The notes beneath the pieces are model-generated. The model had not been told where the DNA came from, did not search any database, and saw only the letters and a program-made list of their open reading frames with translations. This document shows positions 40,935 to 49,405 of a DNA stretch of 64,000 bases, piece by piece; position 1 is the first letter of the stretch, and each line of letters opens with the position of its first letter. Origin of the DNA: Streptomyces sp. B3I8 (lineage in GTDB: Bacteria > Actinomycetota > Actinomycetes > Streptomycetales > Streptomycetaceae); the NCBI RefSeq assembly GCF_030816915.1, contig NZ_JAUSYN010000002.1, positions 5,965,501 through 6,029,500 of the forward strand, written 5' to 3'. Both the position numbers and the translations under genes were made by a program.

Positions 40935-42206
40935 TCACCTTCCGGTCGGGGCGAGGGCTGCTGCGGGCTGGAAGCGGACGGGCAGAGCGGTGAAGCCGGA
41001 GTGGAACGTGCCGGGGCGGCGGATCAACTGGGTGGTGGCCAGGGCCAGGTGCGGCAGGCGGTCGAGCGCGCGCTCGATGGCGGTCTCCGCGATGATCCGG
41101 GCGAGGTCGGGGGCGGGGCAGGCGTGGACGCCGGCGCTGAAGGCGAGGTGCCCGCGGTTGCCGGCGTAGGAGGTGGGGGCGAGGCCGAGGGAGGGGTCGC
41201 CGTTGGCCGCGGCGAAACTGACGAGGATGGGGTAACCGGGCTGGAGCACCATGCCCTCGAAGGTCTGCTGGCCCAGCGCGTACAGCGGGCTGTAGTTGGA
41301 GACCGGAGGGTCGGTCCACAGGACTTCGTCGAGGGCGTCGGAGACGGGCTGGACGCCGTCGTGGACGCTGCCGGCGAACAGGGGGTTGGTGATGATCCGC
41401 TGGAGGGCGTTCATGATCAGGTTGCTGCTCGGGGTGGTGGCCGCCCCGATGACCAGCAGGATCGTCTGCACCATCTCCTCGTCGCTGAGACCGGCCTCGA
41501 TCAGCCAGCTGGTGACGTCCCGCTGGGGTGCTCCCCGTTTGAGGTGGGTCAGGGCCAGGCAGGCGTATTCCAGGTCGGCGTTGGCCGCCGCGGCGTCCTG
41601 GTCCGTGTCGAACAGGCGGGCGATGGCGGTGGTGATGCGTCGGCCGATCTCGGGCGGGCTGCCGAACACCTCGATCACCGTCAGCATCGGCAGCGGGTCC
41701 GTGTACTGGGCGACCAGGTCGCAGACACCGGTCGGGGCGAAGGCGTCGATGAGCTGGTCGGCGATCTGGGTGACGGTGGCCGCCAGGGCGTGAGTGTCGA
41801 CGCGGGCCAGGCTCCCCGTGATGGCGTGACGGAACCGCGCGTGCTCATGGCCGTCCATCCACAGCGCGTTGTCGCGCGGCTGCATCATCATCAGCGCCGG
41901 GCTGTCGGGCGGGACCTGGCCATTGGCCAGCGCCTGCCAGTGGCGGGGGTTCTTCGCGAACCGGTTCGGCGTGTTGCGCAGGAGGTACAGCGCGGAACGG
42001 TAGGTGGTGGTCAGGTAGCCCCATACGCTGGGGGAGATCTCCACCGGGGCGATCGGGCCCTGGGCGCGCAGCAGCGCGTAGGTGGCGTGGGGGTCGGCGT
42101 TGAACTCGGGACCGTAGATCGGCAGCGGCCGGAAGGGGCGGTCGGGCCGGGCGGCCTCGCCGACATGCGCGGGGCAGCGGCCGGATGCGGGCTGGGGCGT
42201 GGTCAA
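40935..42206 (-). CDS. cvnE: Cytochrome P450, CYP157-like, lacking ExxR (conservon-linked)
   Basis: 423 aa from TTG (complement of 42204-42206), which overlaps the cvnD stop (TTGA) and has GGAGG 7 nt upstream. The haem loop is FSAGVHACPAPDLARI. The normally invariant ExxR reads EVLW (in ALDEVLWTDPP), and the I-helix oxygen motif (usually A-G-x-E/D-T) reads IGAATTPSS without the acid. CYP157 enzymes are known to lack ExxR, which supports that assignment. Activity may be non-canonical. It lies 5 bp upstream of the CYP154-like gene. Confidence 0.84.
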   Translation of the reverse strand: MTTPQPASGRCPAHVGEAARPDRPFRPLPIYGPEFNADPHATYALLRAQGPIAPVEISPSVWGYLTTTYRSALYLLRNTPNRFAKNPRHWQALANGQVPPDSPALMMMQPRDNALWMDGHEHARFRHAITGSLARVDTHALAATVTQIADQLIDAFAPTGVCDLVAQYTDPLPMLTVIEVFGSPPEIGRRITTAIARLFDTDQDAAAANADLEYACLALTHLKRGAPQRDVTSWLIEAGLSDEEMVQTILLVIGAATTPSSNLIMNALQRIITNPLFAGSVHDGVQPVSDALDEVLWTDPPVSNYSPLYALGQQTFEGMVLQPGYPILVSFAAANGDPSLGLAPTSYAGNRGHLAFSAGVHACPAPDLARIIAETAIERALDRLPHLALATTQLIRRPGTFHSGFTALPVRFQPAAALAPTGR

Positions 42207-42805
42207 CGGGATGCCTCCGGGGCGAGGGACAACAGGTGGCGCATCAGGACGATCAGGGCGTTGGTGGAGCTGCGTCTGTCGCGCGCGTCGCACGTCACCA
42301 GCGGTGTCGAGGGCTCGAGGTCCATGACCTCACGCAGTCGCTCGTCGGTGTGGACCGGGGCGTCGTCGAAGGCGTTGACGGCGATGGCGTAAGGCAGCGC
42401 GAGGCCCTCGATCAGCTCCAGGATCGGGTAGGTGTCGGTCAGGCGGCGTGTATCGGTAAGGAGCAGCGCGCCGAGCGAGCCGAAGGACAGGTCACGCAGG
42501 ACAGGGAAGAACCGCTTCTGGCCGGGGGCGCCGAACAGGTAGAGCACGAGGTCGTCGCTGAGCGAGAGCCGGCCGAAGTCCATGGCGACGGTTGTCTTGG
42601 TCTTGCCCGGCAGGTCGGTGTGGTCGGTGCCGACGCCGGCGCTGGTCATCACCTCCTCGGTGCTGAGCGGGGTGATCTGGGAGAGAGTCTGGACGAGCGT
42701 GGTCTTGCCCGCGCCGAAGTGGCCGGCGATCAGGAGCTTCGCTGTGCGCTCGTTGCCGCGCAGGGGCGGCGCCACCCGGGTGTCAGAGGCGTTGAAGCCC
42801 GGCAA
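42203..42805 (-). CDS. cvnD: Conservon small GTPase CvnD
   Basis: 200 aa from TTG with GGAGG 6 nt upstream, overlapping the DUF742 gene by 23 nt. P-loop IAGHFGAGKTTLVQTLSQ, switch segment FGRLSLSDDLVLYLFGAPGQKRFF, and base-recognition VNAFDD (NxxD variant). MglA/Ras-like GTPase of the four-protein conservon, which forms a membrane-associated G-protein-like complex affecting development and secondary metabolism in Streptomyces. Confidence 0.9.
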   Translation of the reverse strand: MPGFNASDTRVAPPLRGNERTAKLLIAGHFGAGKTTLVQTLSQITPLSTEEVMTSAGVGTDHTDLPGKTKTTVAMDFGRLSLSDDLVLYLFGAPGQKRFFPVLRDLSFGSLGALLLTDTRRLTDTYPILELIEGLALPYAIAVNAFDDAPVHTDERLREVMDLEPSTPLVTCDARDRRSSTNALIVLMRHLLSLAPEASR

Positions 42806-43151
42806 GGACGTCCTCCAGGAGCTTGATGTCGAGCCCAGTGGTCTGGGTGATCTGTCGTTGGGTGGTGATGTGGCCGGACTCCATGAGGTCGGCCAGCAGG
42901 ATCCGCATCACGCTCAGCGGCAGGACCAGGTGCGCCCCGAGTTCGGCGACCGAGTAGGCGCTGATGGACAGCAGGTCCAGAGCGCCCCGGTGCTCGGGGG
43001 TCAGTCGGGTGCGGTCGAGGTGGGGGGAGGAGGCGGAGAGGCTGATCAGGGTGATGTGGTCGAAGTGGTTGCGCGCGGCGGCGGTTCGGCCACCGGTGAC
43101 CACGTAGGCCCGGACCAGCCGGTCTCCGCCGCTGGCTCGGGACCCGTTCAC
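42783..43151 (-). CDS. cvnC: Conservon DUF742 protein CvnC
   Basis: 122 aa from GTG overlapping the cvnB stop (GTGA). VRAYVVTGGR near the N-terminus and SVAELGAHLVLPLSVMRILLADLMESGHITTQ (winged-helix-like) with LLEDVLAGL at the end are typical of DUF742. Adapter of the conservon complex. Standard size. Confidence 0.9.
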   Translation of the reverse strand: MNGSRASGGDRLVRAYVVTGGRTAAARNHFDHITLISLSASSPHLDRTRLTPEHRGALDLLSISAYSVAELGAHLVLPLSVMRILLADLMESGHITTQRQITQTTGLDIKLLEDVLAGLQRL

Positions 43152-43570
43152 GCGCTGCCGGTCCGGTCCTGCCGCGGCGCGATTCCCAGGGTCTGACCGA
43201 CGCGGTCGATCGTCTTGACCGTGCGGTAGGAGACATCCCCGATGTCCGCGTCCCGGTCGGCGCCGACGGCCAGGTAACTGCCGTCGCCCGCGGCCATGAG
43301 GACGAGGAAGGAGTTACCGAACTGCGTCAGCGTCTGCTCCCACGGCGAGTTGGGGTCACCGCTGGCGAAGGCGGCCCCCGCACGGCTGAGGGACTGCATG
43401 CCCGAGGCGATCGCGGCGACCGTTTCGCCCAACTCCCGGTCGACGCCGGAGGAGGCGGCGGTGAGCAGGCCGTCGGCGGACAGCAACACCGCGTGCCGGA
43501 TGTGCGGCACGTTGACGAGCTCGTCCAGGATCCAGCTCAGGTCAGCGGAGGGTGCGGAAGGGGCGCTCAC
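43148..43570 (-). CDS. cvnB: Conservon roadblock/LC7 protein CvnB
   Basis: 140 aa from GTG overlapping the cvnA stop. LSWILDELVNVPHIRHAVLLSADGLLTAASSGVDRELGETVAAIASGMQSL is a roadblock/LC7 domain, which regulates the partner GTPase. SFLVLMAAGDGSYLAVGADRDADIGDVSYRTV completes it. Standard conservon order. Confidence 0.9.
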   Translation of the reverse strand: MSAPSAPSADLSWILDELVNVPHIRHAVLLSADGLLTAASSGVDRELGETVAAIASGMQSLSRAGAAFASGDPNSPWEQTLTQFGNSFLVLMAAGDGSYLAVGADRDADIGDVSYRTVKTIDRVGQTLGIAPRQDRTGSA

Positions 43571-44889
43571 TGGGTGTTCTCCTCGTCGGTGGGGTTCTGG
43601 TGGGGAGCTCGTGTGCCGCGGACGAATGCGGCAAGGTTGCGGCCGCCGTCGGTCGGCGGCTGGCTGGCAGGCTGGGTGGCCGGCTGGCCGTGCGCACGCT
43701 TGGCGCGGCGGCGCATGGGCAGGCCGTCGTCGGCCACCGGATACGCGCCGCTGTTCTGGGGAGCCTCCGGCGGGTGCGGGTGCGGGTGCGGGGAAGAGCC
43801 GGAAGGGGCAAAGCCGGTGTCCGGCTGCGGCGTCTGCAGTTGCGCTTGCCGTGCGGCCGGTGCCGGGGCGGGCACGAGGAGGCCGCGGTGGAGGTGGACG
43901 ATCGCGCGCACGCCGCCGTGGTCGGACTGCTGTGCCACGGAGACGTGGAAGCTGTAGCGCTCGGCGAGCGCGCCGATGCCGAGGAACCCGAGCCGGGGCG
44001 GGTTGCGCAGCTGCGTCAGGCGTACCGGCTCCTTCCCGGTCAGCAGCCGCGCGGCGTCAGCGCGGGTTTCCGGCGTCAGCCCGATGCCGGCGTCGTCGAT
44101 GACGATGCTGACGCCGTTGTGCGCGTGGACGAAGTACACCTCCACGGTCGTTCCCGGCTGCGAGTTGCGGGCGGCGTTGTCCAGGAGTTCGGCCACGGCC
44201 AGGACGACCGGCTCGACGACGGTGCTGCGGACGTACTCAGTGGGCTCCCCAGTGATCCGCACCCGGCGGTAATCCTTGATGCGCGACTCGGCCCCGCGCA
44301 CGACGTCCAGCAACGGGGTTTCGTCTCGCTGCCGCCCCGGCCACGCGCCAGCCAAGAGCCCGACGATCTGGGCCTTGCGGGCGAGCTGGCTGCAGGCGTG
44401 GTCGATCTCGTAGGCGTCGGCCAGGACCTTCTCGTCGTCGTGATGGTCGATCATCGAGCTGATCGCGCGCTGCTGCTCGTAAACCAGCGCCTGGAGTGCT
44501 CGTGTCACGGACTGCACGGCAGCCTGGGCCGCCTGCTCCGCGCGAGTGGACGCCTGCTCCGCAAGGGTGCCGAAGTATTGAAGGATCTCTTTCTCGGCCT
44601 GGGCGAACACGGTGCCAGCCAGCTCAGGGTGGAGCGGCTGCCCAGCGTCGCCACCGGAGCCGCCCCATAGCTCCCCGGCCAGCGCGGGAAGCCTGTGCGT
44701 GGCCAGGTGCTGTATCTCCTGGTCCCGCAGAGCGGAAAGGCTCTGCGCTCGTTGGAGGACCTCCTCCAGTTCGGCCTTGTCGGTGGCGTGGCTGTGTGCT
44801 GTCCGGCGGTAGCGGACGGCGGCAACGGTCGCGCAGACGAAGCCCGGCGCGAGCAGGGCAAGCGCGGCGTCCTGTATCAGGGCGGTCAT
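43567..44889 (-). CDS. cvnA: Conservon sensor-kinase-like protein CvnA
   Basis: 440 aa. One N-terminal membrane helix (ALALLAPGFVCATVAAV), a coiled-coil-like region, then a histidine-kinase-type ATPase domain: VLAVAELLDNAARNSQPGTTVEVYF (N box), IVIDDAGIGLTP (G1) and LGFLGIGALAERYSFHV (G2). A Pro/Gln/His-rich tail follows. No clear phosphoacceptor His box, as in other CvnA proteins. First gene of the conservon; only 12 bp from the next upstream open frame's end. Confidence 0.88.
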   Translation of the reverse strand: MTALIQDAALALLAPGFVCATVAAVRYRRTAHSHATDKAELEEVLQRAQSLSALRDQEIQHLATHRLPALAGELWGGSGGDAGQPLHPELAGTVFAQAEKEILQYFGTLAEQASTRAEQAAQAAVQSVTRALQALVYEQQRAISSMIDHHDDEKVLADAYEIDHACSQLARKAQIVGLLAGAWPGRQRDETPLLDVVRGAESRIKDYRRVRITGEPTEYVRSTVVEPVVLAVAELLDNAARNSQPGTTVEVYFVHAHNGVSIVIDDAGIGLTPETRADAARLLTGKEPVRLTQLRNPPRLGFLGIGALAERYSFHVSVAQQSDHGGVRAIVHLHRGLLVPAPAPAARQAQLQTPQPDTGFAPSGSSPHPHPHPPEAPQNSGAYPVADDGLPMRRRAKRAHGQPATQPASQPPTDGGRNLAAFVRGTRAPHQNPTDEENTQ

Positions 44890-44901
44890 CAGGTCAGGTC
44901 C

Positions 44902-45357
44902 TCATACGAGTTCGGGTGTCGGAACGCGGGGCGGCACCGTCGCCGGACCGCTGTCGTTCTCCTCGTGTGCGCTGATCGCGGCCAGTGCACGACTCAGAAG
45001 GAGCGGGGCCGTGAAGGCGCGTCCGGCCGCGTTGCCGAACCTCGCCCACCGCGGCGAGCCGTTCTGGGTTCCGATCACCGGCGGCACCACCAACGAGCCC
45101 GAGTTCTGGTATTTCGCTCCGGGCGGCCACACCTCCCAGTGGGAGCCGGGCGGGAGCAGCAGACTCCACCCGCCGTCGGCGGCGATGGCCGCGCCGACCG
45201 GATGCGGCTCGTGGTGGGCCAGCACTCCGATCACCGCCCGGGCATCGCCCTCGGGCAGTGTGAGGACCTCGAAGCGGGCACCCACGGGGAACAGCCTTGG
45301 TTCCGGGCCGGCACAGGCGCGGAACAGATCGAAAACCCTCGGGTTTTGCGGGTTCAT
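44902..45357 (-). CDS. Hypothetical protein downstream of the GH15 gene
   Basis: 151 aa, ATG overlapping the GH15 stop (ATGA). Conserved-looking core: LHx-like AVIGVLAHHEPHPVGAAIAADGGWSLLLPPGSHWEVWPPGAKY, reminiscent of small hypothetical proteins common in Streptomyces. I do not recognise a named domain. It lies between GH15 and cvnA on the same strand; no signal peptide or membrane helix. Confidence 0.65.
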   Translation of the reverse strand: MNPQNPRVFDLFRACAGPEPRLFPVGARFEVLTLPEGDARAVIGVLAHHEPHPVGAAIAADGGWSLLLPPGSHWEVWPPGAKYQNSGSLVVPPVIGTQNGSPRWARFGNAAGRAFTAPLLLSRALAAISAHEENDSGPATVPPRVPTPELV

Positions 45358-47162
45358 GCCGCCTCCGCAAGAGAACGGGCGCGCTGGAGCCGCAGCGCCG
45401 TGTCGATCAACGGCACGTGACTGAACGCCTGAGGGAAGTTCCCAACCTGGCGCTTGAGCCGCGGGTCCCACTCCTCGGCGAGCAATCCCAGGTCGTTGCG
45501 CAGGGCCAAGAGCTTCTCGAACAGCTGTTGCGCCTCGTCGACGCGGCCGATCATGGCGAGGTCGTCGGCCATCCAGAAGGAGCAAGCCAGGAAGGCGCCC
45601 TCGTCACCGGACAGCCCGTCCAGACTCGCCTTCGGGCCGCCGGTGCGGTACCGCAGGATGAACCCGTCCTTGGTCGACAGTTCCCGCTGGATCGCCTCGA
45701 CCGTGCCGATGACGCGTTTGTCTTCGGGCGGCAGGAAGCCGACCTGGGGGATCAGCAACAACGAGGCGTCCAGCTCGCGGGAGCTGTACGCCTGGGTGAA
45801 CGTGTTCCGCTCCTGGTCGAAGCCCTTCTCGCAGACGTCCCGATGGATGGCATCCCGCAGCTCGCGCCACTGCTGGAGCGGCCCGACCGCGCGCCCAGCC
45901 TCGATCAGCTTGATGGTTCGGTCGACGGCGACCCAGGCCATCACCTTGGAGTGGACGAAGTGCCGACGCGGGCCGCGGATCTCCCAGATGCCCTCGTCCG
46001 GCTCCCTCCAGTGGTCCTGCAGGTAGGCGATCATCTTGAGTTGCAGGGCGGCCGTGTGGTCGTTCGGCGCCAGCCCGGCCTCGTCGGCCAGGTGCAGCGC
46101 CTCGATGGTCTCGCCGTAGACGTCCAACTGGAGTTGGTCGGCAGCTCCGTTGCCGATACGGACCGGGGTAGAGCCCTCGTACCCGTCCAGCCAGTCCAGC
46201 TCCGCCTCGGCGAGCTCGCGCTCGCCGGCGATGCCGTACATGATCTGTAGGTTCTCCGGGTCCCCGGCCACCGCCCGCAGCAGCCAGTCCTGCCAAGCGC
46301 GCGCCTCCTCGCGGTAGCCGGTGCGCAACATCGAGGAGAGCGTGATGGCCGCATCCCGCAGCCAGGTGTACCGGTAGTCCCAGTTCCGCACCCCGCCGAT
46401 CTCCTCCGGCAGGGAGGTGGTCGGGGCGGCAACGATCCCGCCGGTCGGGGCGTAGGTGAGCGCCTTCAGTGTGATCAGCGAGCGGACCACCGCATCGCGG
46501 TACGGACCGCTGTACGTGCACTGGTCGACCCACTCGCGCCAGAATTCGCCGGTCGTCTCCAGCGCCGAATACGGCTCCGGGAGCGGGGGCTCGCCCTTGT
46601 GGGAGGGCTGCCAGCTGATGGTGAAGGCGATCCGCTCGCCGGCCCGAACGGTGAAGTCGGAATATGTCGTGCGGTCTTCACCTCGCGAGGCCACTGAGGC
46701 GTCGAGCCAGACCGAGTCGGGCCCGGCCACGGCCGCGGTGCGGGCACCGACTTGGTTCACCCACGGCGCCACGCGGCCGTAGGAGAACCGCATCCGCAGC
46801 GCGGAGCGCATCTGCACCTGGCCGCTCAGGCCCTCGACGATTCGGACCAACTGAGGGGCGCCGTCTCGTGGCGGCATGAAATCCGTGACGCGCACGGTGC
46901 CCTGGAGGGTGTCCCACTCCGAGCGGAGGATCAGCGAGTCCCCTTCGTAGTCCCGCCGGTCGGCGGCCGGCGGGTTCACCCCGTCGGCGCAGGCCGGTCC
47001 CAGGCGCCAGAAGCCGTTCTCCTTGGTGCCGAGCAGCCCGGCGAAGACCGACGGGGAGTCGAAGCGGGGTAGGCACAACCAGTCCACGCTGCCGTCCCGG
47101 CATACCAGGGCGGCGGTCTGCATGTCCCCGATGAGTGCGTAGTCCTCGATACGCCCAGCCAT
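45354..47162 (-). CDS. Glycoside hydrolase family 15 protein (glucoamylase/trehalase type)
   Basis: 602 aa. N-terminal beta-sandwich (IEDYALIGDMQTAALVCRDGSVDWLCLPRFDSPSVFAGLL) then the (alpha/alpha)6 barrel with WDYRYTWLRDAAITL near 260 and GEREL-ELDWLDGYEGSTPVRIGN. No secretion signal, so intracellular, as for bacterial GH15 trehalases and glucodextranase-like enzymes. The gene is coupled to the small hypothetical gene behind it. Substrate (trehalose, maltose, glucans) is not resolved. Confidence 0.9.
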   Translation of the reverse strand: MAGRIEDYALIGDMQTAALVCRDGSVDWLCLPRFDSPSVFAGLLGTKENGFWRLGPACADGVNPPAADRRDYEGDSLILRSEWDTLQGTVRVTDFMPPRDGAPQLVRIVEGLSGQVQMRSALRMRFSYGRVAPWVNQVGARTAAVAGPDSVWLDASVASRGEDRTTYSDFTVRAGERIAFTISWQPSHKGEPPLPEPYSALETTGEFWREWVDQCTYSGPYRDAVVRSLITLKALTYAPTGGIVAAPTTSLPEEIGGVRNWDYRYTWLRDAAITLSSMLRTGYREEARAWQDWLLRAVAGDPENLQIMYGIAGERELAEAELDWLDGYEGSTPVRIGNGAADQLQLDVYGETIEALHLADEAGLAPNDHTAALQLKMIAYLQDHWREPDEGIWEIRGPRRHFVHSKVMAWVAVDRTIKLIEAGRAVGPLQQWRELRDAIHRDVCEKGFDQERNTFTQAYSSRELDASLLLIPQVGFLPPEDKRVIGTVEAIQRELSTKDGFILRYRTGGPKASLDGLSGDEGAFLACSFWMADDLAMIGRVDEAQQLFEKLLALRNDLGLLAEEWDPRLKRQVGNFPQAFSHVPLIDTALRLQRARSLAEAA

Positions 47163-47341
47163 GGAATATCCATCTCAGTAGGTGCGGGCGCCCCGATGCC
47201 TGCGGGGGCATGGAGCGCGGGTGGGTAGCAGCGGGTGATGTGCGGCTCGGCCAATGCCACGGCGGTGCACGGGGGGCGGACGGGACCGAAGTCCCGGCGA
47301 GCGCGGCCGGATGCCGGGGGACGGGCACGTCGACACCTCGG

Positions 47342-47980
47342 TCACCGGGCACCGGCTGTCGCGCTGAGGTCGCTCAGGCTCGCGGCGGTACAGCCTTCGA
47401 GAGACAGCACCTGACGTGTGGCCACGAGCCAGCGGACCGCGGGATCGTCGTAGGCGACCATGGCGAGGTCGTCGCCGGGAACAGGCAGCAGAGTGCGCCG
47501 GTCGTACGGAATGCCCGTGACTCCCCAGGTCACCGGCCGCTCGACCCAGGCCGCGACGTGCTTGCGCAGATGCGGGCAGTGCCTGACCGCGATGAGCGCG
47601 CACGGCGGGCAGACTGGTGCGGCGGTGGTCAGCTCTCCCTGGCCCACCGGCCGGCCGACGTCCTTGAGAAGAAACAACTGCCGCTCCGGATCCTGCTCCA
47701 GGGTGTCGGCGCCGCACACCTGACACAGCATTCGGCTGATCGCCCGCCGCTGGCGCAGAGCGTGGACGCTCGGGAACAACGCCCTGCCGGATCCCGGGGC
47801 GATGGCCTGCCGGATCCACAGCACGCCTTCCATGTCGCGGTCGTACGGCACCTCGTCCGCGTAGCCGATCCCTTGCCTGGTGCGGTGCAGGACCACGGGG
47901 GGCACCGTGTGCGTCTCCGCGGTCCACGCGGTCACGTACGGCACCGGAAGGCCACCCTGCATGTACCGATGGCTGGTCAT
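47342..47980 (-). CDS. Hypothetical protein with CxxC pairs
   Basis: 212 aa, ATG overlapping the DUF5999 stop by 4 nt. Possible zinc site: CQVCGAD (middle) and CPPC, followed by HCPHLRKHV. The remainder has Trp/Pro-rich segments (VPYVTAWTAETHTVPPVVLHRT). Similar proteins often accompany DUF5999 genes in Streptomyces. Function unknown. Confidence 0.65.
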   Translation of the reverse strand: MTSHRYMQGGLPVPYVTAWTAETHTVPPVVLHRTRQGIGYADEVPYDRDMEGVLWIRQAIAPGSGRALFPSVHALRQRRAISRMLCQVCGADTLEQDPERQLFLLKDVGRPVGQGELTTAAPVCPPCALIAVRHCPHLRKHVAAWVERPVTWGVTGIPYDRRTLLPVPGDDLAMVAYDDPAVRWLVATRQVLSLEGCTAASLSDLSATAGAR

Positions 47981-48180
47981 GCGGCGGCACACGCCACGAC
48001 GCCGGTCACTCGACGAGGGGCGACGATCTTCCCGTCGGGAAGGATCTCGCCGGTGTCATCGAAGAGCACCACGCCGTTGCACAGAAGCGACCAGCCCTGG
48101 TCCGGGTGCGCCGAGACCACGGTGGCGGCCTCGCGGTCCGTGGCCTGGGCGGAGGGGCAGGCGGGCTTGTGCTGGCACAT
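47977..48180 (-). CDS. DUF5999 family protein (67 aa)
   Basis: 67 aa, MCQHKPACPSAQATDREAAT followed by GWSLLCNGVVLFDDTGEILPDG, the DUF5999 signature. AAGGA lies upstream of the ATG. Conserved Cys residues (MCxHxPxC, LLCNG) suggest metal binding. Function unknown. Its upstream region carries the CCCCACTTC boxes shared with the divergent ATPase gene. Confidence 0.85.
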   Translation of the reverse strand: MCQHKPACPSAQATDREAATVVSAHPDQGWSLLCNGVVLFDDTGEILPDGKIVAPRRVTGVVACAAA

Positions 48181-48385
48181 GGCGAATCCTTGGGGGAAGC
48201 GGAGCTGGAGGGGATGGCACGGGCGGGTTGACGAGGGAAGAGACCGGCTGCTGCGGCGGAAGCCCTCGCCGCGGCAGACAACGGGTGGCAGGCGGAGCTG
48301 TCCAGCCGAATTACGTGTGCCTGGCGTTGCGTGAACCTGTGAATAGCGTTGCCCCTTGGGGGCGTTGTCGGTAGCGAAAACGGAC

Positions 48386-48404
48386 CCCCACTTCTCCCCA
48401 CTTC
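48386..48404 (+). promoter_or_regulatory. Tandem CCCCACTTC box 1
   Basis: CCCCACTTC-T-CCCCACTTC, 10-bp period (one helical turn), about 200 bp upstream of the DUF5999 start. Probable protein-binding site; the regulator is unknown. Confidence 0.5.
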
Positions 48405-48534
48405 GACATCGGCGAGCACAGTCGGGATTTCGCCCACGCGTCACCGGTCCCGCAGGCAAAAGGGGTGAATTCGGTCATTAATCAGTGTGTCGAGGCTTGT
48501 GTGAGGGCCCACCGCTAGAGGCCGGCCGCGCCGC

Positions 48535-48553
48535 CCCCACTTCACCCCACTTC
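48535..48553 (+). promoter_or_regulatory. Tandem CCCCACTTC box 2
   Basis: CCCCACTTC-A-CCCCACTTC in the same orientation as box 1, 149 bp further on. It is followed by ACTGGAAGTG, so part of it can also pair with a GAAGTG half site. Confidence 0.5.
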
Positions 48554-48824
48554 ACTGGAAGTGCTTGACTGAAATGCGTGAATGGTGATAAGGGCGCTCG
48601 CGGGTGGGATAGTGGGGCTGAAGGGTCCCCCTCATTTGCGTTCTGCCAGCTAAAAGCCGCTCTCGGCAATCCTGTCGGCGTCAGCACGCGGTCAGAATCG
48701 GGGCGCAAAGGACGCCTTGTTCGTGGTCGCAGTGCTGGGGGAGCTGCGCAAATCCCGATCCTTTGTGCGGATCCTTTCCTCTGTGACTGTCGTCCCGCCT
48801 CGGTACGTTCGCGAGCCCGGCGGC

Positions 48825-48843
48825 GAAGTGGGGAGAAGTGGGG
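48825..48843 (-). promoter_or_regulatory. Tandem CCCCACTTC box 3 (reverse orientation)
   Basis: GAAGTGGGG-A-GAAGTGGGG on the plus strand, i.e. box 1 inverted, 104 bp upstream of the ATPase gene. Symmetric placement towards both divergent genes suggests common control. Confidence 0.5.
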
Positions 48844-48946
48844 GGTCCGTTTCGCTGTCGCCAGCGCTGCGTGATGGGCCACGGTATTCGCCAGGACTTG
48901 CCAGTCCGTTTCCCCGGGCATCGCGAACGCAGCGAGGAGTGATCCC

Positions 48947-49405
48947 GTGCTTGGTCCCACCAGTACGGCCTTGGCACGCGGCCAAGACCGCGCCGCCGGC
49001 GGCCCCGTGAAGCATGCCGCGCTCGACCTCCGCGGCCTCGACGCGCCGCAGAGCGCCGCCCGCCGCATAGTCCGCAGCGCGCTCACGGAGACCCCCGACG
49101 AGGAGTACAAGGACGACGTGGTGCTGGTCGCCGACGAACTGGTGGGCAACGCCCTCGAGCACGCCGGAGAGGCCCTCGGCATCTCCCTCGATCTGTACCC
49201 GTGGGGGACGGTTGTCCAGGTCCGCGACGGCGGCCGGGACACGGCCGCGGTGCCACGGAATCCGGTACGGGCCGACGATGACGATGTGGACGGGAGAGGC
49301 TTGTTTCTGGTGAACGCACTGGCAAGTGCCTGGCGGGTTCAGTACGACGACGCGGGGAAACGAGTCGTCGCGGTCTTTCTGCATCGAGCGGGTGACACAT
49401 ACTGA
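48947..49405 (+). CDS. HATPase_c_2-type ATP-binding regulator (anti-sigma-factor-kinase-like)
   Basis: 152 aa from GTG with GAGGAG upstream. VVLVADELVGNALEHAG (N box) and VDGRGLFLVNALASAW (G2-like) with VRDGG are the RsbW/SpoIIAB-like ATPase motifs abundant in Streptomyces. Such proteins act as anti-sigma factors or switch kinases. The stop overlaps the aldo/keto reductase start (TGATG). Confidence 0.85.
   Translation: MLGPTSTALARGQDRAAGGPVKHAALDLRGLDAPQSAARRIVRSALTETPDEEYKDDVVLVADELVGNALEHAGEALGISLDLYPWGTVVQVRDGGRDTAAVPRNPVRADDDDVDGRGLFLVNALASAWRVQYDDAGKRVVAVFLHRAGDTY

Larger units (their letters stand above)
48181..48946. other. Divergent 766-bp regulatory region with repeated boxes
   Basis: No convincing gene. 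It separates the minus-strand DUF5999 operon from the plus-strand ATPase/AKR operon and carries three tandem CCCCACTTC sites. Two belong to a 32-bp inverted repeat: 48373-48404 and the complement 48825-48856, matching except for compensating 1-nt shifts. Confidence 0.6.

Noticed and set aside
44902..45357. Small primase/polymerase-like protein
   Set aside because: Only a weak resemblance of LLLPPGSHWEVWPPG to such proteins and no catalytic residues; left as hypothetical.
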